Source: JBKHXF01 sp046566145 | Lineage (GTDB): Bacteria; Actinomycetota; Nitriliruptoria; Nitriliruptorales; Nitriliruptoraceae | DNA: 64,000 nucleotides | Assembly: GCA_046566145.1 (NCBI GenBank) | Contig: JBKHXF010000008.1 | Span: forward strand, 186,001 to 250,000 | Direction: 5' to 3' | Shown: one piece after another, positions 53,073-60,979 of the stretch | How the letters are laid out: each line of letters starts with the position of its first letter | Numbering within the stretch: the stretch's first letter is position 1 | The notes under the pieces: generated by a model | What the model was told of the DNA's origin: nothing | Databases searched by the model: none | What the model saw: the letters and a program-made list of their open reading frames with translations, nothing else | Program-made: the position numbers and the translations under genes

Positions 53073-55130
53073 TTGCGTCGCCCCCTCGTCTCCGCCGCGC
53101 TGCTGCTCGGCCTCGGTGCCGCCTCGGTCGCGGCCGCGCCCGCCCACGACCCGTCCTCCCTGACGGCGACCGCCGCGCAGGGCACGTGGGTCACGGTCCA
53201 CCTCGACGGTCCCGCCACGCAGGCCCACGTCGACGCGCTGACCGCGCGCGGCCTCACCGGCCTCGGCTGGGACGGTGGCGCCCAGGCGTACGCCGCGTGG
53301 GCTCCGGCCGGCACCGACCTCGACGGCATCGCCGGCGTGCGGCGCGTGGAGGTCCGGCCGGCGGCGCTGGACGGTCAGGTGGACCTCGCCGGCACCGGCA
53401 CGCTGCTGGTCCGCGTGGCCGGCAGCGAGGCCGCCGCGCTCGAGGGTGCGCTGCGGGCCATCGGGCGGGTGCTCGAGGTCTCCCCCGTCGCCGACCAGCC
53501 GGGGACGATCGACCTGCGCGTCGCCGCGCCGGCGGCCGCGGCCGCCGCGCTCGTCGACCTGCCGGGCGTGCTGTACGTCGGCCCGTCGTGGTCGCAGGCC
53601 GTGCCCGAGGACGAGGCGACCAACGCCGTCCTCGCCCGGCTGGGGACCAGCTCGACCCAGCCCGCGCCCGGCTACCGGGACTTCCTCGACGGCATCGGCC
53701 TCGACGGCTCGGGGGTCACGGTGTCGGTGAACGACACCGGCGTTGAGTCCGACCACCCCGACCTCGAGGTCGCCGGCGTCATCGACTACTCGCGCGCCGG
53801 CGAGCCGGTCGACCTCGGTGGGCACGGCACGCACGTGGCCGGCATCGTCGCCGGGCAGGGCACCGCCGGCGGGAACGGCCTGCTGGCGGCCGACGGTGCC
53901 GGGTTCCGGCCCGGCCAGGGTGTCGCCCCGGGCGCGGCGCTGGTCGACCAGAACTTCCTCGCCACCACCCGGGCGACCGCCCCGTCGTACGGCCGCATGG
54001 TGAAGGACGCCCTCGCCGCCGGCGCCAGCATCTGGAACGCGTCCTGGACCTCCGGCGAGGGTGCCGGGAAGGGCTACCTGGCCTCCGCCGCGACGCTCGA
54101 CGAGCTGGTGCGCGACGGCGACCCGGACACGCCCGGGGCGCAGCCGTTCACGATGGTGTTCTCCGCCGGCAACTCCGGCTCGGGGCCGCGCACCATCACG
54201 GCACCGAAGGAGGCGAAGAACCTCATCGTCACCGCCTCGGTGGACTCCCCGATCCGTGCACGGGTCCTGCCCCGATCGGGCAACCCGGAGCAGCCCTCCT
54301 CCTTCTCCTCGCGCGGCCCGGCGCTCGACGGCCGCATCGGCATCACGGTCGCGGCGCCGGGCGGCGACGTCCGCTCGACCCGGTCCTTCGTCGGCGACTC
54401 GTGCAACATCCCGATCGACGCCGCCGGCGCGGCGCTGTACTCGTTCTGCTCCGGCACGTCGATGGCGTCCCCGCACGCCGCCGGCGCCGCGGCGCTGATC
54501 TCGCAGTGGTGGGAGCAGCAGACCGGCCGCGCCGCGACCCCAGCGCTGCACAAGGCGATGATGGTCAACTCCGCCCGCGACATCGGGATGAAGGACATCC
54601 CCAACGCGAACGAGGGCTGGGGCATCATCGACCTCGAGGAGATGTTCGACGGGGCGCTCGAGCGGACGGTCCTCGACGGGGACGAGGTCCTGACCGAGCC
54701 CGGCGAGACCCACACCCTCACCGTCGACGTCACCGACACGACCCGGCCGTTCAAGGTCACCCTCGCGTGGCTCGACCCGGCCGGCCTGCCCGACGCCGCC
54801 CCGGCGCTGGTCAACGACCTCGACCTGGTCGTGACCGCCCCCGACGGGACGACCTACCGCGGCAACGACTTCGCCAGGGGCACCTCGGTGCCGGGCGGCG
54901 TCGCCGACCGGCTCGAGAACCTCGAGAACGTGTTCGTCGCCGCCCCGCAGGCGGGCACGTGGACCGTCACGGTCGCGGCGCACGCGCTGCCCGCGGACGG
55001 CGCGATCGGCCGCGGCGACGGGACGGACCAGGACTACACGCTGGTGGTGAGCCGGGCCGCCGCTCAGGCCGCCACCGTCTCGACCGTGTCCGCCACCGCC
55101 ACGGTCGTGTTCTCCGGCCCGGTCCGCTGA
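53073..55130 (+). CDS. Secreted subtilisin-like serine protease (S8 family)
   Basis: A 685-residue exported protease. From the TTG at 53073 it begins with a good signal peptide (PLVSAALLLGLGAASVAAAPA); no in-frame ATG or GTG suits, and the ribosome site is weak. The catalytic triad is Asp221 (VSVNDTGVESDHPDL), His251 (GGHGTHVAGIVAG) and Ser463 (FCSGTSMASPHAAG), with the oxyanion asparagine in VFSAGNSGSG. A C-terminal beta domain (LTVDVTDTTRPFKVTLAWLD and LVNDLDLVVTAPDGTTYRGN, later TWTVTVAAHAL) is of the P-domain-like kind. The N-terminal 100-150 residues probably act as a propeptide. Confidence 0.92.
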   Translation: MRRPLVSAALLLGLGAASVAAAPAHDPSSLTATAAQGTWVTVHLDGPATQAHVDALTARGLTGLGWDGGAQAYAAWAPAGTDLDGIAGVRRVEVRPAALDGQVDLAGTGTLLVRVAGSEAAALEGALRAIGRVLEVSPVADQPGTIDLRVAAPAAAAAALVDLPGVLYVGPSWSQAVPEDEATNAVLARLGTSSTQPAPGYRDFLDGIGLDGSGVTVSVNDTGVESDHPDLEVAGVIDYSRAGEPVDLGGHGTHVAGIVAGQGTAGGNGLLAADGAGFRPGQGVAPGAALVDQNFLATTRATAPSYGRMVKDALAAGASIWNASWTSGEGAGKGYLASAATLDELVRDGDPDTPGAQPFTMVFSAGNSGSGPRTITAPKEAKNLIVTASVDSPIRARVLPRSGNPEQPSSFSSRGPALDGRIGITVAAPGGDVRSTRSFVGDSCNIPIDAAGAALYSFCSGTSMASPHAAGAAALISQWWEQQTGRAATPALHKAMMVNSARDIGMKDIPNANEGWGIIDLEEMFDGALERTVLDGDEVLTEPGETHTLTVDVTDTTRPFKVTLAWLDPAGLPDAAPALVNDLDLVVTAPDGTTYRGNDFARGTSVPGGVADRLENLENVFVAAPQAGTWTVTVAAHALPADGAIGRGDGTDQDYTLVVSRAAAQAATVSTVSATATVVFSGPVR

Positions 55131-55149
55131 CGAGACCGGCACCCTCTCG

Positions 55150-55185
55150 GACGCGGGCCCCCACCGACCGGTGGGGGCCCGCGTC
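55150..55185 (+). terminator. Strong terminator hairpin of the subtilase gene
   Basis: A 17-base arm (55150-55166) pairs perfectly with 55169-55185 around an AC loop, 19 bases after the subtilase stop and just before the thiamine operon promoter. Confidence 0.85.
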
Positions 55186-55194
55186 GTGAGGCGT

Positions 55195-55200
55195 TAGGCT
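55195..55200 (+). promoter_or_regulatory. -10 element (TAGGCT) of the thiamine operon
   Basis: TAGGCT lies about 160 bases before the first GTG, leaving space for the TPP riboswitch leader. A short hairpin (55211-55228) follows. Confidence 0.6.
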
Positions 55201-55240
55201 CGCCGGCGCACGCCGCACCCCTGCGGCGTCGCGGAGACGA

Positions 55241-55354
55241 CACCCGGGGAGCTCGGGACAGCCGGGCTGAGAGGGTGGCCGCACGTCGGGGACGCCCCGG
55301 CGCGAGCGCCATCGACCCGTGGAACCTGCTCGGGGTAACGCCCGCGGAGGGAGG
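55241..55354 (+). promoter_or_regulatory. TPP (THI-box) riboswitch
   Basis: The leader has the conserved THI elements in order: CCGGGGAGCTC (P2 side), GGGCTGAGAGGGTGG (the CTGAGA at 55266-55271), GACCCGTGGAACCTG, CTCGGGGTAACGCCC and GCGGAGGGA at the 3' end. The Shine-Dalgarno GGAGG is part of the aptamer 3' end and the GTG follows seven bases later. TPP binding would therefore hide the ribosome site of the first gene. It fits the genes below: thiamine pyrophosphokinase and a thiamine transporter. Confidence 0.93.
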
Positions 55355-55361
55355 TGAGCGC

Positions 55362-56048
55362 GTGGTGGTCGAGGAGCCGCACGGTCGACCCGTGGTGGTG
55401 CTCGCCGGGGGCGACCCGGTCGCGCCGGCGGTCGCCGTCGGCCTGCCCGCCGACGCGTACGTCGTCGCCGCCGACTCGGGCCTCGACCACGCCGCGGCGC
55501 TCGGGCTCGACGTCGACCTCGTCGTCGGCGACCTCGACTCCGTGAGCCCGCAGCGGCTCGCGGCCGCCCGCGCCGCCGGCGTCGAGGTCGAGGAGCACCC
55601 GACCGCGAAGGACGCCACCGACCTGGCGCTCGCGCTCGACGCGGCCGCCGCCCGCGGGCCGGCCGACGTCGTGCTGGTCGGCGGGCACGGCGGGCGGCTC
55701 GACCACCTCCTCGCCAACGCGCTCGTGCTCGCCGACGACCGCTACGCCCACCTGCGCCTCACCGCGCGGATGGGCCCCGCCACCGTCACGGTCGTGCGGG
55801 ACCGGGCCGAGCTGACCGGCACCCGCGGCGAGCTCGTCTCGCTGCTGCCCGTCCACGGGCCGGCCGCCGGCGTCACCACCGTCGGGCTGCTGTACCCGCT
55901 CGACGGCGAGGACCTCGCGCCCGGCACGACCCGCGGCGTGTCCAACGAGCTCACCGGCCCCCGGGCCACCGTGACCGTCACCGACGGCGTGCTGCTCGTC
56001 GTCCAGCCGGGTGTGCTCGGCACGCACCAGCTCGGCCCCCGCACCTGA
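55362..56048 (+). CDS. Thiamine pyrophosphokinase
   Basis: A 228-residue enzyme converting thiamine and ATP to thiamine pyrophosphate. It shows VVLAGGDPVAP, YVVAADSGLDHAAALGLDVD, VVGDLDSVSPQ, the metal and substrate stretch EEHPTAKDATDLALALDAA, GGHGGRLDHLLANALVL, and the C-terminal substrate-site part GLLYPLDGEDLAPGTTRGVS with NELTG. Length and motifs fit bacterial TPKs. The GTG at 55362 is in frame and seven bases after the riboswitch-embedded GGAGG. It heads the operon with the three transporter genes, joining uptake and phosphorylation of thiamine. Confidence 0.92.
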   Translation: MVVEEPHGRPVVVLAGGDPVAPAVAVGLPADAYVVAADSGLDHAAALGLDVDLVVGDLDSVSPQRLAAARAAGVEVEEHPTAKDATDLALALDAAAARGPADVVLVGGHGGRLDHLLANALVLADDRYAHLRLTARMGPATVTVVRDRAELTGTRGELVSLLPVHGPAAGVTTVGLLYPLDGEDLAPGTTRGVSNELTGPRATVTVTDGVLLVVQPGVLGTHQLGPRT

Positions 56049-56089
56049 CCCCTGCCCACCTGACCGCCACCCCACGAGGACCCCCACCG

Positions 56090-57178
56090 ATGCGTCCCCG
56101 CACCACCCCCGCCCACCGGACGGCCGCGCTCGTCGCCGCCGTCGCCCTCGCCGCCACGGCCTGCGCCGGCGGCGACGACGCCACGGAGGAGGGCGCGACC
56201 GAGGGGTCGGCCGGCGCGGCCGGCGGCACCGTCACGCTCGTGACCCACGACTCGTTCAACGTCTCGGAGGAGGTCGTCGCGGCCTTCGAGGAGGAGACCG
56301 GCCTGACGGTGCGGCTGCTGCCGTCCGGCGACGCCGGCTCGATGCTGAACCAGGTGATCCTGACCGCCGACGACCCCGAGGGCGACGTCGTGTTCGGCGT
56401 CGACAACACGCTGCTGTCGCGGGCGCTCGACGCGGAGGTGTTCCAGCCCTACGCCTCGCCGGAGCTCGCCTCCGTGCCGGACGAGCTGGTCGTCGACGAG
56501 CGGGTCACCCCGATCGACACCGGCGACGTGTGCCTCAACTACGACGTCGCCGCGTTCGAGGGCCGCGAGGTTCCCGAGACGCTCGCCGACCTGACCGACC
56601 CGGCGTACGCCGGCGAGCTGGTGGTCGAGAACCCGGCGACCTCCTCCCCCGGGCTCGCGTTCCTGCTCGCCACCGTCGAGACGTTCGGCGAGGACGGCTG
56701 GGTCGGGTTCTGGGAGGACCTCGTCGCGAACGACGTGCTCGTCGTCGACGGCTGGGAGGAGGCCTACTACGGCGAGTTCTCCGGCGCCGGCGGCGGCGAG
56801 GGCGACCGGCCGCTCGTGGTGAGCTACGCGTCGAGCCCGCCGGCGGAGGTGTTCTTCGCCGACCCACAGCCCGAGACCGCCCCGACCGGGGTCATCGTCG
56901 ACTCGTGCTTCCGGCAGGTCGAGTACGCGGGGCTGCTCGCGAACGCGGCGAACCCGGAGGGCGGGAGGCTGCTCATCGACTTCCTGCTGTCGGAGACCTT
57001 CCAGGCCGACGTGCCGCTGAACATGTTCGTGTTCCCGGTGCGCGAGGGCGTGGCGCTGCCGGAGGTGTTCGTCGAGCACGCCGTGGTCGCCGAGGACCCC
57101 ATCGAGATGGACCCGGCCCGCATCGAGGCGAACCGCGAGGACTGGATCGACACGTGGACCGCGACGGTCCTGCGCTGA
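56090..57178 (+). CDS. thiB: Thiamine ABC transporter substrate-binding lipoprotein ThiB
   Basis: A 362-residue periplasmic-type binding protein, lipidated at Cys25 (VAAVALAATACAGGD). The thiamine-binding family course is plain: TLVTHDSFNVSEEVVAAFEE, LLPSGDAGSMLNQVIL, DVVFGVDNTLLSRAL and PIDTGDVCLNYDVAAFEGR. SFNVSEEV and GVDNT contribute to the thiamine site in the family. It delivers thiamine to ThiP. The gene starts 41 bp after the pyrophosphokinase gene and its stop is one base before the thiP start. Confidence 0.93.
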   Translation: MRPRTTPAHRTAALVAAVALAATACAGGDDATEEGATEGSAGAAGGTVTLVTHDSFNVSEEVVAAFEEETGLTVRLLPSGDAGSMLNQVILTADDPEGDVVFGVDNTLLSRALDAEVFQPYASPELASVPDELVVDERVTPIDTGDVCLNYDVAAFEGREVPETLADLTDPAYAGELVVENPATSSPGLAFLLATVETFGEDGWVGFWEDLVANDVLVVDGWEEAYYGEFSGAGGGEGDRPLVVSYASSPPAEVFFADPQPETAPTGVIVDSCFRQVEYAGLLANAANPEGGRLLIDFLLSETFQADVPLNMFVFPVREGVALPEVFVEHAVVAEDPIEMDPARIEANREDWIDTWTATVLR

Positions 57179-57179
57179 C

Positions 57180-58877
57180 GTGACGGCCACGGGCAGCGCC
57201 ACACGCCGCACCGGGAGCCGTGGGCTCCAGGTCGTGGCCGCGGCGCTGCCGGTCGCGTTCCTCGCGGCGTTCTTCGTGTGGCCGCTCGTCGCCATCCTCG
57301 GTCGCGGGCTCGCCCCCGACGGCACCCTCGACCTCGGCGCCGCCCTCGGGCGGCTCGCCGACGCCCGGCTCGGCGGGGTCGTCTGGTTCACCGTGTGGCA
57401 GGCGGTCGCCTCGACCGCGCTGACGCTCGTGCTCGGCCTGCCGGGGGCCTACGTGCTGTCGCGGCTGCGGTTCCGCGGGCGCGACGTGCTGCGGGCAGCC
57501 GTGACCGTGCCGTTCGTGCTCCCGACGGTCGTGGTCGCCACGGCGTTCCTGGCCCTGCTCGGGCCGGCGTCGCCGGTGAACGACCTGCTGCGGGCGGTCG
57601 CGGGCGAGGGTGCGCCGGTGCTGGACCTGCGCCGCACCGTCCCGGCGGTGCTGCTCGCCCACGCGTTCTTCAACTACGCGGTGGTCGTGCGCACCGTCGG
57701 GGGCCTGTGGGCGCACCTCGACCCCCGGCTGGAGGACGCCGCCCGCACGCTCGGCGCGACGCGCTGGCGGGCGTTCGTCGAGGTGACCTGGCCGCTGCTG
57801 CGCCCGGCCGTCGCCGCCGCCGGCGCGATCGTGTTCCTGTTCACGTTCACGTCGTTCGGGGTCGTGCTCATCCTCGGGGGGCCGGGGCTCGCCACCATCG
57901 AGGTCGAGATCTACCGGGCCACGGCGCAGCGCCTCGACCTGTCGCTCGCCGCCGTGCTGAGCCTGCTGCAGCTCGGTGCGGTCGTCGGCGCCCTCGCCGT
58001 GTCGGGCCGGCTCACCCGCCGCGTCGGCCGGCAGCGGCTGTCGCGGGCCGACCGGGCCGTGCGGCCGCTCACGACCGCCGGCGACCGGTGGCTGCTGCGC
58101 GCCAACCTCGCGGTGATGGCCGTGCTGCTCGCGACCCCGCTGCTCGTGCTCGTGTCTCGCTCGTTCCGGGTCGGGGACGCGTGGTCGCTCGCCGGGTGGC
58201 GGGCGCTCGTCGCCACCCCGGCCCGCGGGGCGGTGCTGACCGTGACGCCGTGGGAGGCCGTGGCGACCTCGTTGGGGTTCGCGGCCGGCGCGACCGTGCT
58301 CGCGCTCGTCGTCGGCGGCCTGGCCGCCCTGGCGGTGACGGTGCGGGAGGGTCGGCTCGGGCGCGGCCTCGACGCGCTGCTGATGCTGCCGCTCGGCGCG
58401 TCCGCGGTGACGCTCGGCTTCGGGTTCCTGCTGGCGCTGTCGCGGCCGCCGCTGGACCTGCGGACCTCGCCGCTGCTCGTCCCGATCGCGCAGGCGCTCG
58501 TCGCGGTCCCGTTCGTGGTGCGGACGCTGCTGCCGGTGCTGCGCTCCATCGACGTGCGGCTGCGGGAGGCCGCCGCGGCGCTCGGCGCGCCGCCGGCGCG
58601 GGTGTGGCGCGAGGTCGACCTGCCGATCGTGCGCCGGGCCGCCACGGTCGCCGCCGGGTTCGCGTTCGCCGTGTCGCTCGGCGAGTTCGGCGCGACGGTG
58701 TTCATCGCCCGCGCCACCAGCCCGACCCTGCCCATCGCGATCTTCCGGCTCCTCGGCCAGCCCGGCGCGCTGAACCTCTCCCAGGCGATGGCGCTGGCGA
58801 CCGTGCTGATGCTGCTCACCGCCGGCGCGGTGCTCGCGTTCGAGCGGGTCCGCGGCAGCGAGGGGACCCTGTTCTGA
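57180..58877 (+). CDS. thiP: Thiamine ABC transporter permease ThiP
   Basis: A 565-residue membrane protein with two fused permease halves and about twelve membrane helices. The two EAA coupling loops are EDAARTLGATRWRAFVEVTW in the first half and REAAAALGAPPARVWREVDL in the second, each followed by a further helix. This fused shape is typical of ThiP-, FbpB- and CysT-like iron or thiamine transporters; the ThiB and ThiQ neighbours and the riboswitch decide for thiamine. The GTG at 57180 follows the thiB stop by one base. The stop overlaps the thiQ start (TGATG). Confidence 0.92.
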   Translation: MTATGSATRRTGSRGLQVVAAALPVAFLAAFFVWPLVAILGRGLAPDGTLDLGAALGRLADARLGGVVWFTVWQAVASTALTLVLGLPGAYVLSRLRFRGRDVLRAAVTVPFVLPTVVVATAFLALLGPASPVNDLLRAVAGEGAPVLDLRRTVPAVLLAHAFFNYAVVVRTVGGLWAHLDPRLEDAARTLGATRWRAFVEVTWPLLRPAVAAAGAIVFLFTFTSFGVVLILGGPGLATIEVEIYRATAQRLDLSLAAVLSLLQLGAVVGALAVSGRLTRRVGRQRLSRADRAVRPLTTAGDRWLLRANLAVMAVLLATPLLVLVSRSFRVGDAWSLAGWRALVATPARGAVLTVTPWEAVATSLGFAAGATVLALVVGGLAALAVTVREGRLGRGLDALLMLPLGASAVTLGFGFLLALSRPPLDLRTSPLLVPIAQALVAVPFVVRTLLPVLRSIDVRLREAAAALGAPPARVWREVDLPIVRRAATVAAGFAFAVSLGEFGATVFIARATSPTLPIAIFRLLGQPGALNLSQAMALATVLMLLTAGAVLAFERVRGSEGTLF

Positions 58878-59926
58878 TGCTCGACGTCACCGACCTCACC
58901 GTGCGCTTCGGCGACCCGTCCGCCCCGACGGTCGCGGTCGACGACGTGAGCCTGCACGTCCCGGCCGGGACGGTCACCTGCGTGCTCGGCCCGTCCGGCT
59001 GCGGCAAGTCCACGCTGCTGCGCGCCGTCGCCGGGCTCGAGCGGCCCAGCGCCGGGCGGGTCGCGATCGGCGGACGCGACGTGACCGCGCTCCGCCCCGA
59101 CCAGCGCGACGTCGGGCTGATGTTCCAGGACCACGCGCTGTTCCCCCACCGCGACGTCGCCGCGAACGTCGCGTTCGGCCCGCGGATGCGTGGCTGGGCC
59201 GCCGGCGAGATCGAGCGGGCCGTGGCGGGGGCGCTGGCGCTCGTCGGCCTCGACGGGTTCGACCGGCGCGACGTCGCATCCCTGTCGGGCGGCGAGGCGC
59301 AGCGGGTCGCGCTCGCCCGGGCGCTCGCCCCGCGGCCCGGGCTGCTGCTGCTCGACGAGCCGCTCGGCTCGCTCGACCGGGGGCTGCGCGACCGGCTGCT
59401 GGAGGAGCTGCCGGGCGTGTTCGCGGCCGCCGGCGCCACCGTCGTGCACGTCACCCACGACCAGGACGAGGCGCTGACCCTCGCCGACGAGGTGGTGCTG
59501 CTGCGGGAGGGCCGGGTCGTGCAGCAGGGCCCGCCGGCGGCCGTGTGGGCCGCGCCGGCGGACGCGTGGGCCGCGCGGTTCCTCGGCATCGCCGACGTGC
59601 TCGACCTGACCGTGCGTGCAGGCGTCGCGGCGAGCCCGATCGGTGAGGTGGCGACGGGGCTGCCCGACGGGCCGGCGGCGCTGATCGTCCCGCCCGGGGC
59701 GCTCACGCTCGACGACGGGGCGGCGCTGCGGGGCACGGTCACCGGGCGCCGGTTCGCCGGCGACCACACGGTGCTGACCGTGTCGCTGGCCGGGTCGCTG
59801 GCCGGATCGTCCGCCGGCGGCGGGCTCGCGCTGCACGTCGGGGTGCTCGGCGCGCCGGCGGTCACGGTGGGCGACGCCGTCGGCCTGCGGGTGGACCGTG
59901 CCGCCCTGCGGGTCGTGCCGGCCTGA
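58877..59926 (+). CDS. thiQ: Thiamine ABC transporter ATPase ThiQ
   Basis: A 349-residue ATP-binding subunit that powers ThiP. Walker A is LGPSGCGKSTLL (about residues 34-45), the Q loop is GLMFQDHALFPHRDVAANVA, the signature is LSGGEAQRVALARALAPRPG, Walker B is LLLLDEPLGSLD and the switch histidine is in VVHVTHDQDEALTLADEVVL. After residue 230 a C-terminal regulatory domain of about 115 residues (TOBE-like) extends it beyond the 232-residue E. coli ThiQ. The ATG overlaps the thiP stop by one base. It converges with the RES toxin gene, ten bp away. Confidence 0.93.
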   Translation: MLDVTDLTVRFGDPSAPTVAVDDVSLHVPAGTVTCVLGPSGCGKSTLLRAVAGLERPSAGRVAIGGRDVTALRPDQRDVGLMFQDHALFPHRDVAANVAFGPRMRGWAAGEIERAVAGALALVGLDGFDRRDVASLSGGEAQRVALARALAPRPGLLLLDEPLGSLDRGLRDRLLEELPGVFAAAGATVVHVTHDQDEALTLADEVVLLREGRVVQQGPPAAVWAAPADAWAARFLGIADVLDLTVRAGVAASPIGEVATGLPDGPAALIVPPGALTLDDGAALRGTVTGRRFAGDHTVLTVSLAGSLAGSSAGGGLALHVGVLGAPAVTVGDAVGLRVDRAALRVVPA

Positions 59927-59940
59927 CCGCTCGCGGTCAG
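59923..59940. terminator. Hairpin spanning the thiQ and RES-toxin stop codons
   Basis: CTGACCGC (59923-59930) pairs with GCGGTCAG (59933-59940) around a TC loop and contains both convergent stop codons. The stem is short, so a terminating role is uncertain. Confidence 0.4.
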
Positions 59941-60485
59941 CCCCAGAACCAGGTGCCGAACGGCTCGCGGGCGACGAGGTGGGCGCGGGAACGGGCGGTC
60001 GCCGGGAACCACGCGAGCTCGCGGCCGGCGCCGTGGGGGGCCTGCGCCGACCGGCAGCGCACGCCCCGCAGCCCCGCGTCGCGCGCGGCCGCGCCCACCC
60101 GCTGGCAGGCGTCGTGGCCCACGAGCCGGCCGGCCGCGTCGTGCGGGTAGCCGGCGGGCAGGCCGGCGGCGGCGACGCCCTCGGGCGTGTGGACGTCCGC
60201 GACGACCTGGCCGCGCGGCAGCCGGGCGAGCGCGAGGTGCGGCCCCGCCTCGTCGTCGAGGTCCTCGGGCTCGTAGGGCCAGCCGGCGATGAAGAGGTCG
60301 AGGTTCAGCCGGGCGGTGACCCGGTCCTCGTTGAGGTAGAGCGTCCGCCACGACGCGGGCGGGTTCCAGCGGCCGCCGCGGACCCGGGCGAAGGTGTCGT
60401 CGAGGGGGTCGTCCCAGCCGGCGTCGCAGATCCGCGCCCAGACGTGCCCGTCCGGCAGGGGTTCCTCGCGCAGCGGGGCGGTCAC
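59937..60485 (-). CDS. RES-domain toxin (NAD+-degrading type)
   Basis: A 182-residue RES-domain protein. It opens with VWARICDAGWDDPLDDTFAR, then RVRGGRWNPPASWRTLYLNE with the conserved arginine and tyrosine, VTARLNLD, and the end segment RCRSAQAPHGAGRELAWFP with the serine and glutamate of the R-E-S triad. Known RES toxins (MbcT, RES_Pp) degrade NAD+ and are held inactive by an Xre-type antitoxin. Its GTG start overlaps the antitoxin stop by four bases (GTGA). Toxicity here is inferred from family and context. Confidence 0.87.
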   Translation of the reverse strand: MTAPLREEPLPDGHVWARICDAGWDDPLDDTFARVRGGRWNPPASWRTLYLNEDRVTARLNLDLFIAGWPYEPEDLDDEAGPHLALARLPRGQVVADVHTPEGVAAAGLPAGYPHDAAGRLVGHDACQRVGAAARDAGLRGVRCRSAQAPHGAGRELAWFPATARSRAHLVAREPFGTWFWG

Positions 60486-60916
60486 GCGTGGGCGTCGGTG
60501 AACGCGAACATCGCCCGGGTCAGGCGCAGCGCCTCGGCGTGGTGCCCGGCGGCGCACAGCTCCACGAGGCTCTGGTCGCCGAGCCGAGCGGCCGGGCGCC
60601 GCACGACGGCCGGGATCCGCTCCCGCTTCAGGTAGCGCTCGAGCAGGTCGGTGATGGCCTCGACGTCGGCGACCGCCACGGCCCGCTCCGACGGGACCCC
60701 CTCGTCGAGCCACCGCGACACGGCCTGCCGGGTCACCCCGAACAGCTCCCCGAGCTCGGTGCGGGACAGACCCCAGGTGCGCACGACACGCTCGAGGCCG
60801 CGCCCCGCCAGCCGACGGTCCAGCGCCGCCCGGAGACCCTCCAGCCAGGCCTCGTCGTGTTCGGCGAGGAGCCGGGCGACGGCGTCGCCCGGGTCGAGGT
60901 CGGCGAGCGCGGTCAC
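60482..60916 (-). CDS. Xre/MbcA-type antitoxin
   Basis: A 144-residue protein with an HTH segment (WGLSRTELGELFGVTRQAVS then RWLDEGVPS) in the centre and a C-terminal toxin-binding part (ARLGDQSLVELCAAGHHAEA then LRLTRAMFAF) that resembles the DUF2384 antitoxins paired with RES toxins. It precedes and overlaps the toxin gene, the usual order. The GTG at 60916 has GGAGGA close upstream. Four GTTGC repeats flank its -10, so it probably represses its own operon. Confidence 0.85.
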   Translation of the reverse strand: MTALADLDPGDAVARLLAEHDEAWLEGLRAALDRRLAGRGLERVVRTWGLSRTELGELFGVTRQAVSRWLDEGVPSERAVAVADVEAITDLLERYLKRERIPAVVRRPAARLGDQSLVELCAAGHHAEALRLTRAMFAFTDAHA

Positions 60917-60941
60917 GGGTCCTCCACGGGAGCGGCGGTGC

Positions 60942-60974
60942 GCAACCGTACCGCAACCGCAACGGGAACGCAAC
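60942..60974 (-). promoter_or_regulatory. GTTGC direct-repeat operator of the toxin-antitoxin operon
   Basis: GCAAC (GTTGC on the coding strand) occurs at 60942, 60953, 60959 and 60970, with spacings of 11, 6 and 11 bases. A -10-like TACGGT (60950 to 60945, minus strand) lies within the array. Confidence 0.55.
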
Positions 60975-60979
60975 GAGCG

